Part shown: piece after piece, positions 23,801-34,698 of the stretch
Numbering within the stretch: position 1 is the first letter of the stretch
Layout: each line of letters starts with the position of its first letter
NCBI GenBank assembly: GCA_958430865.1
Contig: CAUDNR010000891.1
Location: forward strand, 3,902-67,901
Reading direction: 5' to 3'
From: Entrophospora sp. SA101
Taxonomy: Eukaryota; Glomeromycota; Glomeromycetes; Entrophosporales; Entrophosporaceae
Length of the DNA: 64,000 nt
Translations under genes and position numbers: made by a program
The notes under the pieces: generated by a model
The model's database searches: none
What the model was told of the DNA's origin: nothing
What the model saw: the letters and a program-made list of their open reading frames with translations, nothing else

Positions 23801-24616
23801 TATAAATAATAATTAACCTTCGAACAATTATCAAAATATCAATATATCATCATCATCATCATCATCATCATCAATGATGATAATAATAACTTTCAATTTT
23901 TTCTTGCAGTAGTAACATCAAATGCTAGACTTGAATTATTTTTTTACGTTTTATTTTCCATTAAAATTCGCTCATCACTAAGTTATCTTTTAATATTATT
24001 AATCAATAACCTATATTTATATGGTTGTCAATAATAAAATTTATTTAATAAGACAAAAAAAAGAATGCTAATTGCTAAATCGCGCGTGCGCAAACAAAAT
24101 TTTTGTATAAATTTACACGTTGTGATTATTACTGTTACTATCATTACTATTGACATTAATACCTTTTGAATAAGGGACCTATGTACATGCCTATACCAAT
24201 TAATTACTAAGTTGGAAGCGTGTAAGTTTTTATAAAAGTGTTGTCTAATATAAACAAGCTTATTATTATTGCTGCCTTTACTAAGCGGAAGGTGGATTTT
24301 CTTCGCACAAGTATGCAATTAAACAAAATTTATTAATCATTTTCTTTTAGCAATCAAATATGTTAAATCGTTATTATTATGATAACAAATTCTAAATTCG
24401 CACATAGTATGCAATTGATTAATATTTGAATGCTGACTTTAGGGTCTCCATAAGAGGTTGTATGTAATGTTGATTTTGTGGCATCCTTGGCGGTAAGAAA
24501 GAAATCGAAATACTTTTTGACTCCTTTTTCGTAAAATTTTAAATTGAAACAAACATAAATGATCTTTAAAGCAGCCATCACCATTACCTTTTGATTGAAA
24601 TCCTTTATACCCTAAC
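20811..24616. other. Long gene-free, AT-rich intergenic region
   Basis: I see no gene in ~3.8 kb. It has AT microsatellites (20885-20940), an (ATC)n run near 23848-23873, a GTCACGTGAC palindrome at ~23527 and another GGTCACGTGC at ~21858 (possible bHLH sites). Open frames here lack coding character. Confidence 0.5.
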
Positions 24617-25346
24617 CAAGGTTGGGTGACGAAAGTATTTTGGAGTGTAAAAAGTATTTCGTCAAATGGGACCCTTGTGACGAAATGTGACGAAAGTGAC
24701 GAAACGTGACGAAAGTGACGAAAGTGACGAAACGTGACGAAACGTGACGAAACGTGACGAAAGTGACAAAGGGTAAAAGTCAAAAGTCAAATTGTGATAA
24801 GATGACGAAAATATAAAATTCATTTTTATTAAAACAAAAATTTAATTTAAACATTTTTTTTACATAGTAAATCATGTTTCTTGGTTGGATACTTAATTTT
24901 TGTACGCAAAATTTTAATAGGAATTGCTGCTTCACATCTATTGCTGGTTTCATAACTTTCTTCAAAATCTGTAGAATCATCTGATAATTCTGATTGTTGA
25001 AATGATTCTTCATTTACTATTTTAATGGAGTGTAACCATACATCAAACACAGGACGTCCTGTAGCTAATTCTTGATTATTGTTAAATGAACTTTAATTTT
25101 AATGTTTGCAAATTCATATTATATGATGATGATTGAGAAGGAATTGGTGAATTGGGTGAACTAGAATTTGACATCATGAATTTTATTTACTCCATAATTT
25201 AAAATCTCCAAAATAATTGGTTTATTTTATTTTATTGTTTGTTGATTTCGTCACTTTCGTCAAATTACTCAAAGTGTAAAAACCCTATTTCGTCACATTT
25301 ATTTTCGTCATGTGATGAAAAGGAGACATTTCGTCATCCAACCTCG
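24617..25346. mobile_element. Degenerate hAT-like element with amplified subterminal repeats, 730 bp
   Basis: Left end CAAGGTTGGGTGACGAAA; right end reverse-complemented CGAGGTTGGATGACGAAA. The flanking octamers ACCCTAAC (24609-24616) and ATCGTAAC (25347-25354) match at 6 of 8 positions, which fits an aged 8-bp hAT target duplication. GTGACGAAA-type words are repeated about nine times near the left end (24673-24770, a 9/11-bp minisatellite) and recur inverted near the right end. Terminal and subterminal words of this kind are typical transposase-binding sites. A minus-strand fragment inside (VFDVWLHSIK, SDDSTDFEESYETSNRC) may be transposase debris. Confidence 0.6.
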
Positions 25347-25354
25347 ATCGTAAC

Positions 25355-26065
25355 ACATAAAATATGCAATAGTCATTCTCAATTGAAAAGGAATGCCCTT
25401 ATTGGCAGCAAGTTCAATTCTTGATATATTCAAAATTACACGCAAAGATGGAATCATAAAAGTTATACTTGATATTCATATATAAATATTCGTCGCTATT
25501 TTATTCTGTTTATTAATAGAAAAAAAAGTATATCATGTATATCCTTGCATTTATTGACATCTCTCTTTTCTTTTTCGTGATATCATTATAGTTGTATGCC
25601 TATCTATCAATTATTATCAGTTTACTATATATTACATGAATAAAATCTAGATGCATACAAACTTCCTACTGATTTACATGAATTCTACAAATATTAATAA
25701 TACCAATATACTAATACTAATACTGTCATTTCCATCTTTCCAATAGAAACGGACCATACCTCCCAAAAAGGAAATTACTGCACTGTAAGTAACTCTTAAT
25801 GTAGAGAATTTTTGATGGCCTAGAAACCATAAAATTTGAGATATTTTCCGTTGAAAATCAAGAAATTTTTTTTTCCATTGAAAAGTTCCCATATAGATTA
25901 TGGTAGATTTCATATGAAAATTTGGATACGAATTCTGATTGGCTAATTTGAATTTCACGCATTCACGCATGGTTTTTTTAAGTAATTACCGATTTACATG
26001 AATATGAAAAAGGCAATGAATTCAATTTACTCTGATCAACAAACAACTACATTCACAAAGAAATC
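25355..26065. other. Spacer between two transposons
   Basis: No gene is recognised. The phrase GATTTACATGAA occurs twice (25671 and ~25990) around a ~310-bp AT-rich segment, possibly a small insertion. Promoter remnants of the ML-domain gene would be expected at the right end. Confidence 0.35.
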
Positions 26066-27703
26066 ACGAATTTGATTTTCACATTCCTTTTATTGGCTAT
26101 TCTTTCCATTGTCAATGCTATTCACATTAGGGATGTCCACCGAAACCCCTTTTCGGTAGTACCGAAAGTACTTTCGAACGTTTGCAAGTTAGAAACCTAA
26201 ACCGAAAGTCAAACAATAAATACATTTGACAAAAATCACTTATTTTATTTGAATCATTATCGAAAAATCATTATCAAAATTTGTAATTAATCCTAGTTTT
26301 TTTCTAAATTCAAAACATTATTTTCTTAGCATAATTTCTAATATTTTTTCTAGTCTCTTTTTGTTTTGGTTTGGTTTTCATCATCTACATCAATATCTAT
26401 ATCATTTGTCTCATAATCATTTGTTCTATTTTCGCAGTATTCATAATCATTTCGTGATTTCTTTCTTCACCCGTCTGACCTCTTCACTTTTTTATTATGT
26501 TCATCACTTGTATCTTCATCATTTTCATATCTATCAATCTCTTCTTTTAAATTAATTTCCTCATCAGAACTAATAGTATATACACTACCTGGAAAAAAGT
26601 CAGGCGCATTTTTAAACAAAAATTGCACAACAATAATTAAATAAAAGGTTCCGTTTTGCAACTTAGGTTACCAAATTATATATAAAAAATTTCACATCTT
26701 TATCATTTTTATTAAACTAATATTAGAAAAATAAAATCTCAACCATTTATTTTCTCTTCCAAAAAAAATAATTGCCGAAAAACGATCATTTAAGGCTAAT
26801 ATTTCGAGTTTAAAAGATTTCAAAGGAATTGTTCAAAAATTTATTAAGAATGATGTTTGTTTACAAAAAAAAAATAATAATAATAAAAACAAGAAAGATA
26901 CTTATTGAGACTTTTATTATCAAAAAAAAATTTTTTCCTCCTAGACATAATAACAATGGAAAATTTAAATTTTGCATGTAAAATTTTGAATTACAAAATG
27001 AATAATATAAATTACGTGTGATTTTATGCAATTTAAAATGCTCCCGACTTTTGTCCGTAATGTACTTTTATGTTTTTCAATTTTAATTGGATGAAAATTA
27101 AAATTAATTTGAATTTTTTTCTTTTTTTTTTTAATTGTACAGATTATATGTATATATGATTTAAGAAAAATTATGGTATACAGAAAAAAAGTAATACTAT
27201 AATGTTTTCGGTAGCTTGGAATAGTTTCGGTGGACATCCCTAATTCACATCAACTTCCTAAAAGAGTTACCTTTGGAACATGTGGTTTACCTAATTATCG
27301 TAACCAGCTACACTTGCTGTAGCCTCCTTTTCACCTGATCCTGTCGTTGTTGGAACAACTGATGCTTTTGCTATCACTGGAATACTAAATTACGATATCA
27401 TCGAAACCGACAACACTTGTATTCTTTACTGGGAATATCGTAATAACAATAGCAAGTGATCCCATTATTGTGCAGCCTTGTAATGGAAGTAGTTGTCCAA
27501 TTAAAACTAGAACACCAATTGCTCAAACAGTGCAAGTTTTAGTACCAAAAAAATTACCGAGTCCATACAGTATTGGAGTTGCTGTTAGGAGACTACCTGA
27601 CAGGATAATATGCTATGCAACGTCTGTTGTTGCATCTAAGGATGTAGCTTTTCTCCTCCAGAGCTCGTTTTTTAAATTGCAGTTAAAAATAAGAATAATT
27701 TAA
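26066..27703 (+). pseudogene. ML-domain (MD-2-related lipid-recognition) secreted protein, disrupted
   Basis: Reading across the inserted element, the host frame gives a signal peptide (LIFTFLLLAILSIVNA) followed by KRVTFGTCG. It then shifts frame to SFSPDPVVVGTTDAFAITG, and again to PCNGSSCPIKTRTPIAQTVQ, LVPKKLPSPYSIGVAV and PDRIICYATS, with a stop at 27701. This order (signal, SPDPVV.G..D.F.I.G, C....CPIK..TP, V..P..LPSPY.IGV.V, I.CA) matches the secreted ML-domain proteins that are numerous in AM fungi and related to phosphatidylinositol/phosphatidylglycerol transfer proteins. It is broken in four ways: the codon where the start should be is ACG (26066-26068), a hAT-like element sits just after the signal peptide, and there are at least two frameshifts. 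Confidence 0.65.
26128..27242. mobile_element. hAT-like DNA transposon, 1,115 bp, with exact 8-bp target duplication
   Basis: The ends are inverted repeats: TAGGGATGTCCACCGAAAC on the left and GTTTCGGTGGACATCCCTA on the right, a perfect 19-bp match. The direct duplication ATTCACAT flanks both sides (26120-26127 and 27243-27250). TAGGGATG ends with 8-bp duplications are the hallmark of hAT elements (maize Ac begins TAGGGATG). The interior lacks a full transposase. A minus-strand acidic fragment (SSDEEINLKEEIDRYENDED) may be a remnant. It is inserted in the ML-domain gene. Confidence 0.9.
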
Positions 27704-28849
27704 TTTTTTATTATTAACGTTAATTATTATTTAATAGTTACAACTTAATATAAATTTGATTGCTTATATTTTTATCGTCATTATTATATTTGAAAAACAA
27801 TCCAAATTCAAAATATTTAAAACTTTATTCGCTATTAATAATCTCAATGATTGCATATACAATATATTTTGATAAAAGGTGAATATATTGTGAAATAAAA
27901 CATTCATGGATAAGAAGCAATTGATTATAGTTAAAAAGCAAAAAGAAGAGTCGAGAGGGTTGGTGGACATTGAGTCCCAAAAAAGAAAATATCAAATATC
28001 AACGAATTGAAAAAGCCCATATTCACGTGGAATTTATATATTTAAAAGGTGAATCAAATACAAAACTCATAAACCTCCTCTGTGTGCGTGTTTTATTTGG
28101 AGAAAACCAGGCATTAGAAAAAATTCATCTACAAGGCGTAATTTTGATCATGTTTATTCTAAAGATCGAGGTAATGGGTCAATTGTTTGTTTTAATAATT
28201 TTTATGGTTAGATATATTATTGAGGTTATTGAGTGGTATTAAAATGCCATTATTGGTGTCTCGATGACCACCATCGGTTTGGTGCAATTACTTTTTTGAC
28301 AGTTGTTTATACATATGCACCGATTTTGTTTGAACCCCAGAATTCTGTACGGTATGATCATAACGTTATGAATACTTTATACTAGCAAAAACTCATTGAT
28401 TTTGAGGTGAGGTCATTGGTTTGGTGGGCTCTTGAATAGTAAAATAGTTTTTTTTAAATTTTTTTAGTGTTAATTATCAATAAAATATAAGGTTTGAAAA
28501 AAGGACCAAAAGCCAAATATGAATAAAATTTTTATTAGATTATTTAGTCTTGTCATTTCCAATCCATTTCGAATATATATAGACATGAAAGATAAGGAAA
28601 AAAGTAATATTAGGATAACACCTGGCACACGTCAACTGGATAAGCTAATAGGAGTCGCTTTCTATCTCTTCATTGAAAATATTTCTATTGACACCTCTGT
28701 AAAACATTTTTGGATATAGTAAAGTTTTTTATTTTTTTATTTTTATTTTTGAAGATCTTTTCAATACAATTTAATTTTTTTTTGTTTTTCATAACAAATT
28801 TATAAATTTAATATCTAGTAACCTGGCAGAATAATCATATTTATAATTA
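27704..28849. other. Gene-poor stretch
   Basis: Open frames at 27970-28242 and 28519-28719 have weak coding character and no recognised domain. I leave them uncalled. Confidence 0.3.
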
Positions 28850-30420
28850 TCAGCTTGACTTGACCAAAGACAGGAACTATATAACTGTACTCAAACTCGA
28901 CAAAGAAAATGATATCAGGACACAATGAGAGCCTCCGGGAAATAAAATTTGGACGGTTCGTTAAGTAATTTAGCAAAAGTGTGGCCTGTGTTTGCGCTTA
29001 TTATTGTTGCTCGTGCTACGTTGACATCTGAGAATTCAACACTCTTAGGTGATCCTATGAAAGCAGAAGGAAAGACTTTAGGGAGGGAAATACCAGTGAA
29101 AATTAGCATATTCCTAACATCAGCCAAAGACGTGAAAAGATCTGATCCATTCGTTCAACAAATTCCAGTAATACAAATACTCCGGTTAAAAATCTCCAGC
29201 ATCATTTATTTTGTGAAAATCGATCTGTAATCGGCATAATTCCCACGTTGCTCTGGGCATTAAATATTTGCATAAACTCCTCTGATAAGAGTACCTTTCT
29301 CATATGCGCTCACATTATCAACTCTGGACATCGTGCCGAGGATATCCCTTGATAGATAGACAATCATGTTCAATAAAGAAATTGTAAACTGCAATAAGTG
29401 CAAAAGATTCATCAAAATATGCAACTAAATATTCTCTTCCACGCTTGCAGGAAAAATTGACTCTGCCTGTATCAACATTGAGCACATTGATATGGGCAAC
29501 ATATTTTCATCTATAAAGGTATTCACACACTCCCCTCAGTAGCTGAGAGACAGTTGGTGACTTTACTGACCGGAGACATCCAATGCTAGTTTCTTGATAT
29601 TAGTAAAGGATTGATTTTTTTTGTTACACAATCATTTAAAGATCGACATACATAACAGTGAGCAATTATGTATGACCTTCAAGAATAGTAGTGAGCAAGT
29701 GTTATGCACTAATGCAACTCGAGAACATTCATTGAAATCATACTCGTTATTAGTCGCTTCATATGAATGATACTGTTCAGTTGTGAACATTATGTTTGTT
29801 GATAATAACTATCCCGTGTTGAAGTCCTCCGATGTCTATCAACACCGTTTCACCCATGATGATTTCTCCCACACAGGTAACAATGTGGCAAACTTGGCCA
29901 CGAGAATAATGATAAGTAATTTGTAGCTCTCTTCTGTCAAGTCTGCTGGATTACTGACTGATGTAGTACTATACATGAGCAATGTTCTTCCACGTTTCAA
30001 AGTTTGTAAATTTGTCTGTATTTAACCCTGGTTTTGGCAATCTCATAATAAAGAGAATAAGGAGACAGATCCTCAAGGAGGGAAAAAAGACTGTTATAAT
30101 CACATAATGATCGATAAATGACAGTGTTGTGTTGTTCACTCAATGCTAAATAATTAGAGACAAGGACGGCAGTTTTCTGGTAGTTCACAATTGCTTCAAT
30201 ATGACCTGAATCTACATTTACTTTGTGTGCTGGTAACATCCCCAGCTATAACACAATATCTCATAAGATGTCCTTGTCCAGGTTTCTCTAGCAGAACTAA
30301 CAGGTTGTTCTTTGCTTTCCTGAACATTGGTGGCTCTGTATTCTACCCCCAGAAAGATCGTGTAGTAGTGAAGGACGAGCATTTGAAAAGGTAGCAGTTA
30401 CAATTGTTTTGGACTGGTTG
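28850..30420 (-). pseudogene. GC-richer tract with minus-strand coding relics, unidentified
   Basis: Base composition rises to roughly 40-45% GC (27 of 60 bases in the line starting 29281) against about 25% around it. The minus strand holds coding-like pieces in several frames: GHIEAIVNYQKTAVLVSNYL, SLFSLLEDLSPYSLYYEIAK (30239-29997), then DLTEESYKLLIIILVAKFAT, then CKRGREYLVAYFDESFALIA, then GISLPKVFPSAFIGSPKSVE and ARATIISANTGHTFAKLLNE (29127-28915). Frame changes and stops separate them. No family is recognised. Short introns could explain some breaks, but I found no phase-consistent chain. It could be an old gene or an element of different compositional origin. Confidence 0.4.
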
Positions 30421-31312
30421 TCAATCCATCATTTTTGTTACGTGCCTCTGAAAAAAAGAGGATAGAATAAAAGATAACGTATTATTAATTTAAGTATATA
30501 CAGATCAAATATAACAAAACAATTCGCTATTGTTAACCAAAAGCATCTGATTTTCTGATTCCATGTTAGTGGGGACACTTTGATTCAATTGTTAATACAA
30601 CGATAGACAAGATAGAATGAATAGATGAAGATGCGTTATTTAAGTAAACTCACCTGAAATGCCTTTTGATATTAAATATAAGGGAACGTGAAAAAGAAGT
30701 AAAAAGCACAAGTTAGTCAATGTCACAAAGCAAACATATGCTATGATAGTTACTTGGATTGCAACATATATACCTACCAGTATATCTAGTTAAATAGTTT
30801 TTTTTGTTCTTTTAGCTTGATTAAAGGATCTCCAAACGATTGTAAAAAATTTTTTATCAAGTCGTAGTCAGATTAGATGATCGACTTAAAAAGTTTTAAC
30901 CCCTGAAATTCATGTTATAAATTATCCGTTATAAAACAGTGAGAACATGGGTGAAACTTTTTCATGTCTTTAATGTTGCTCAAGCACTTAAATTATTTAG
31001 AAAAAAATTACTTGTAAAGTCTACCAAAGAAGAAATAATATATAATATATTTTTTTAATTAATTCAATTCAAATTTTTCACTTAATTGTTCACTATCACT
31101 GTTGATCTTAATTTACGGGAAAAAGAAGAATTATCAGAGGGATAATACAGTATGTGTATATGTGTATATGTATACATGTATATATATATAATGTTTTAAT
31201 ATTTGTTAATTCTTAAATTTTTTTACCTTGTGTTGAATGTCCATAATAAAAACAAGCCATGCAAATATATCCATGTGTTGACGTTGTCCAAGATGAATTA
31301 TCCTTTGACAAT
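30421..31312. other. Left flank of segmental copy 2
   Basis: AT-rich, with a TA/TG microsatellite at 31150-31190. No gene is seen. The segmental duplication begins at 31313. Confidence 0.4.
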
Positions 31313-32520
31313 CGAACGCCCATTGATGATGTTTCCATTGCCATTAGTGTTGTTGTTGTTGAATTAATTGAAGTAATATGAAATATGAATTGGCAGATGT
31401 ATACCTATTGAGCAATGTTTGAACAGTATCAATGATAGATATGGACTTGTTGATCAATGTTTAAACAGTATTGTTAAAGCAAGTCATTACTACTACTGTA
31501 TTACAATTGCTGCTACGATTATTGCTGTTGTTGGATGAAGACATTTTATTTGAATGTTCAAATAGTGATCCCCATATTTTTGTCGAATTTGAAGAAAAAC
31601 TAGAATAATTATTAGCAAAATTGGTTTAAAACTTGAGAGACGACCCTTTCGCTCCGATTGAATATAAATTATTATAATGTGTTAAATTGAGTGTTTGAGA
31701 TTTCATCTTTTTAGTATACGAACGAACCTTGCAATTTTCATATATATATGTGTCTCACAAATTTCTGTTTTATAAATCTCTTGCTTCAATAAAGGCTTCA
31801 TCCCCCCGCATCATGACAATTGAAGAGCAGTAGTGCCTTTTTGGCACAAAAATTCAATTACTCCCCTGATTATATGCTGTAAAAAGATTTATTAGATTTT
31901 ATGTTATCAAAACAAAATTGTATCTTATTCCAAGTGCTGGAAACCAACTATCATCTACAATTAATTGCATCCCTTTCCACAATGCAAAGTGAAACAATGT
32001 AACACTACTTTGATAGCTATTTGCTAGCTTTTTCCACAAAATGAAGTGAATGCAACTAATGGTTACATTTTATAGATTACTAATTATCTAAGACAAGGAA
32101 AAAGGCCAAAGGCTTCATAGCAATGAATTACGATCACTGCCAATTTGATTTTTTTTCACGCATTGTATAAAAATTTGGTTAACTACCCTTTATATTCTTG
32201 ACTTAATTTTCCTCGAATCCTATGATCTACCAGCAGGTTTACTACATAGTCTAGGCACAGAAGCAGTTGACTGATTACATAAAGAACAGGGAATGCGATT
32301 TTTAGGCTTCATATGTTCACAACTCCCTTAAAGATGGCAACACCCGTTACCATATACTTTTCTAGTGTTATGTAAAAACTCACAGGTACAATCAATCGCC
32401 TTGCATTTTTGATATTCGACTAAATAAATCAGAAAAGTATTGGCACACATGAATAGGAAAATCCATGTCCACGAACCCCCCCCCCACCGATACTAACCAG
32501 GCTAAAATCACTGAAGCATC

Positions 32521-32628
32521 AGGAAATTAAAACTTATGTGGACTCACGCTGGGTCAAAACTGACAGCACTATAAGGAAGTGTTAACAGAATGCTGGTCAA
32601 CTTTGACCCAGTATAGTTTTAATTTCCT
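32521..32628. mobile_element. 108-bp hairpin MITE-like element (copy 2)
   Basis: Same element as 3661-3768, with 14-bp perfect outer arms and a second, imperfect inner inverted repeat. Confidence 0.55.
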
Positions 32629-33705
32629 CGAACATTTGACGAATTAGCCAATGATTGGTTAGAAAGAATAGGCGAGAAAAAAGATGATGATGTGCTAGTG
32701 ACCCTGAGTATGATATTGCAGATGGAGAACCGAGGTACAATTTGAAAAAATCCAAGATCCATATCATAACGAGCAGAAAATTAAATGAGGGTCAAGTATG
32801 TGATTATTATTATTATTATGGAAAAGTAATACTGGAATATCATACAGAAGGTGAACCATTTGCGTTCAATGAATCAATCGTGGGAAAGAAAGATTAAAGA
32901 TGAGGTCCGTATTCTATGAATTAATGAACGAATAAATTAAAATAACTATTACAAAGACAGAATCGAATTGCAGTAAGAATTGAGTCGAGATATAATGGAA
33001 TCATTGATAATGTTGAAGCTGAATTCGTTTGAGAAATGCTTCTACTTCATAAATGTAACATTCGAATAAAGATAAATATCTGCTAAATAAATTAATCAGT
33101 CAAAATTACATTAAATAAAAAATCACATCAAACAATATTTATAATATATTAAAAAGTAATTCTAATCAATGATTCCAACGCCTCTTCCAATCTGTACTCT
33201 CCTTTTTTTTTCTGTTAGCAATTAACCAAGTTCTTTATATTGTCGATAGCTTCGAGTTCCAGATCAACTACAAAGTTCTAAATCTCGCCTACATGCCCAA
33301 AACAAGCGTAAGCGTCAAATAATTCTCGCATTTGCAATCTGGGAAGAGCTCAAATGACTTTTTATCGCAAAGATGAAGAAAGTATGTTCCATATTATAAC
33401 CGACAAAATCAATAAACTCAAATCTGAAACATATCTGGTGGTGTCCGTCACTGAAAACCTTTGTTTTAATATTAATGTCGTACAAACAAACAAACAAACA
33501 AACAAATAAAAATTGGAAATTTTTTTTAATTTATTTATTCCACAACCTCAAAATTTAAATTGATTTATTATCCTCGTCCAATAAACATAAATTAATTAAA
33601 ACAAATGGGAAATTATTATAATTAGACCTTAAAATAGTATTTCCTATAAATTTATGGTGAACTTTTTTTTTTGCAAATAATAATTAATTTTTATTAATTC
33701 ATAAT

Positions 33706-34698
33706 ATGCGAATATTCACGGTGGTTGTATTAATTCTCTTGTCATACCTCTCTCTTGAAGTCGTAGCGGTAGAATATGCGACCTGTGAAGCATATTTGAA
33801 TTCCATCCAAAAGAATGCGAGCGCTTGTGATGCTCTCCACCCCAGCGATAAGAATATTTCCCCATGTTCATGCTCGCAAGATTTTATTAACTCCTGGACT
33901 TGGTAAATAGAAGCGTTTAATGAGATATTCAAATCCCATTACATTTATAAGTTATTATTAATTTCCAGTCATTGCAATATTTTATCATTATCTTTTTTAG
34001 TTTTCACCTTTGCGTCCTTCATTCTTCTAACGGTCAAGATAGTAATACGCCTCAAAGTAAGTATTAAATTTTATTTTGAAATATTCCTTATTCATCTATT
34101 TTTTTTCAGGTTAATACAACTTATGAATATGCTTGCCTTCTAAATATTAATAGACATCGTAGATGGTTGCTTCAAGCAGAATTACACCGATTTGACTGTC
34201 CCTTCCAAACCAACTTGTCCAAGCAGCATCGGAATCCCACCAAGTCTCATTAATACCCCACTCTCAACAACTCCTAGTACCCCAACCCTGGATGTGGTTA
34301 TTAGCTCAACTTCGGATTTTTTTATCCCAACCTTGAATGCTGTTACCCTAACTTCAACTATGGATGTTGTAACTATAACCTCAACTACGACGATGGATTA
34401 CACAACTACCACTAAAAGACCCATAAATGCCCCCAACAACAACAACAACAACAACAATAATAATAACAATAATAATAATAATAATAACAACAATAATAAC
34501 AACAACAATAACAACAACAACAATAACAACAATAATAACAACAACAACAACAACAAGAGTTGCAATGTGAATGTCAACGGAACAGCTACTATCAATAAGA
34601 TCGAATGCATTTCTAACGAATCCATTAATATTAACATCATTACTAGCTTCAATTTGCTCAGTGGTTTATTTTTGGTCGCATTCATTTTATTGAATTAA
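33706..34698 (+). CDS. Secreted Cys-rich, Asn-run, probable GPI-anchored protein (copy 2)
   Basis: Exons 33706-33902, 34001-34056 and 34154-34698 give 265 aa. The splice choice is supported by phase continuity (CAA A joined to AC ATC gives PQNIVDGCFKQN) and by keeping the Thr/Pro-rich frame open. The architecture is as in the 4846 copy: signal peptide (1-21), Cys-rich ectodomain (~25-105), Ser/Thr stalk (~106-190), ~40-residue Asn run, and a hydrophobic tail for GPI attachment. The Asn run would make an extended hydrophilic linker, possibly placing the Cys-rich head beyond the cell wall. That is inference from layout only. Confidence 0.75.

Noticed and set aside
24028..24318. Minus-strand 96-residue frame
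   Set aside because: Chance frame in AT-rich DNA; no family resemblance.
25674..25970. Minus-strand 98-residue frame between two transposons
   Set aside because: Hydrophobic, low-information translation; no recognisable motif.
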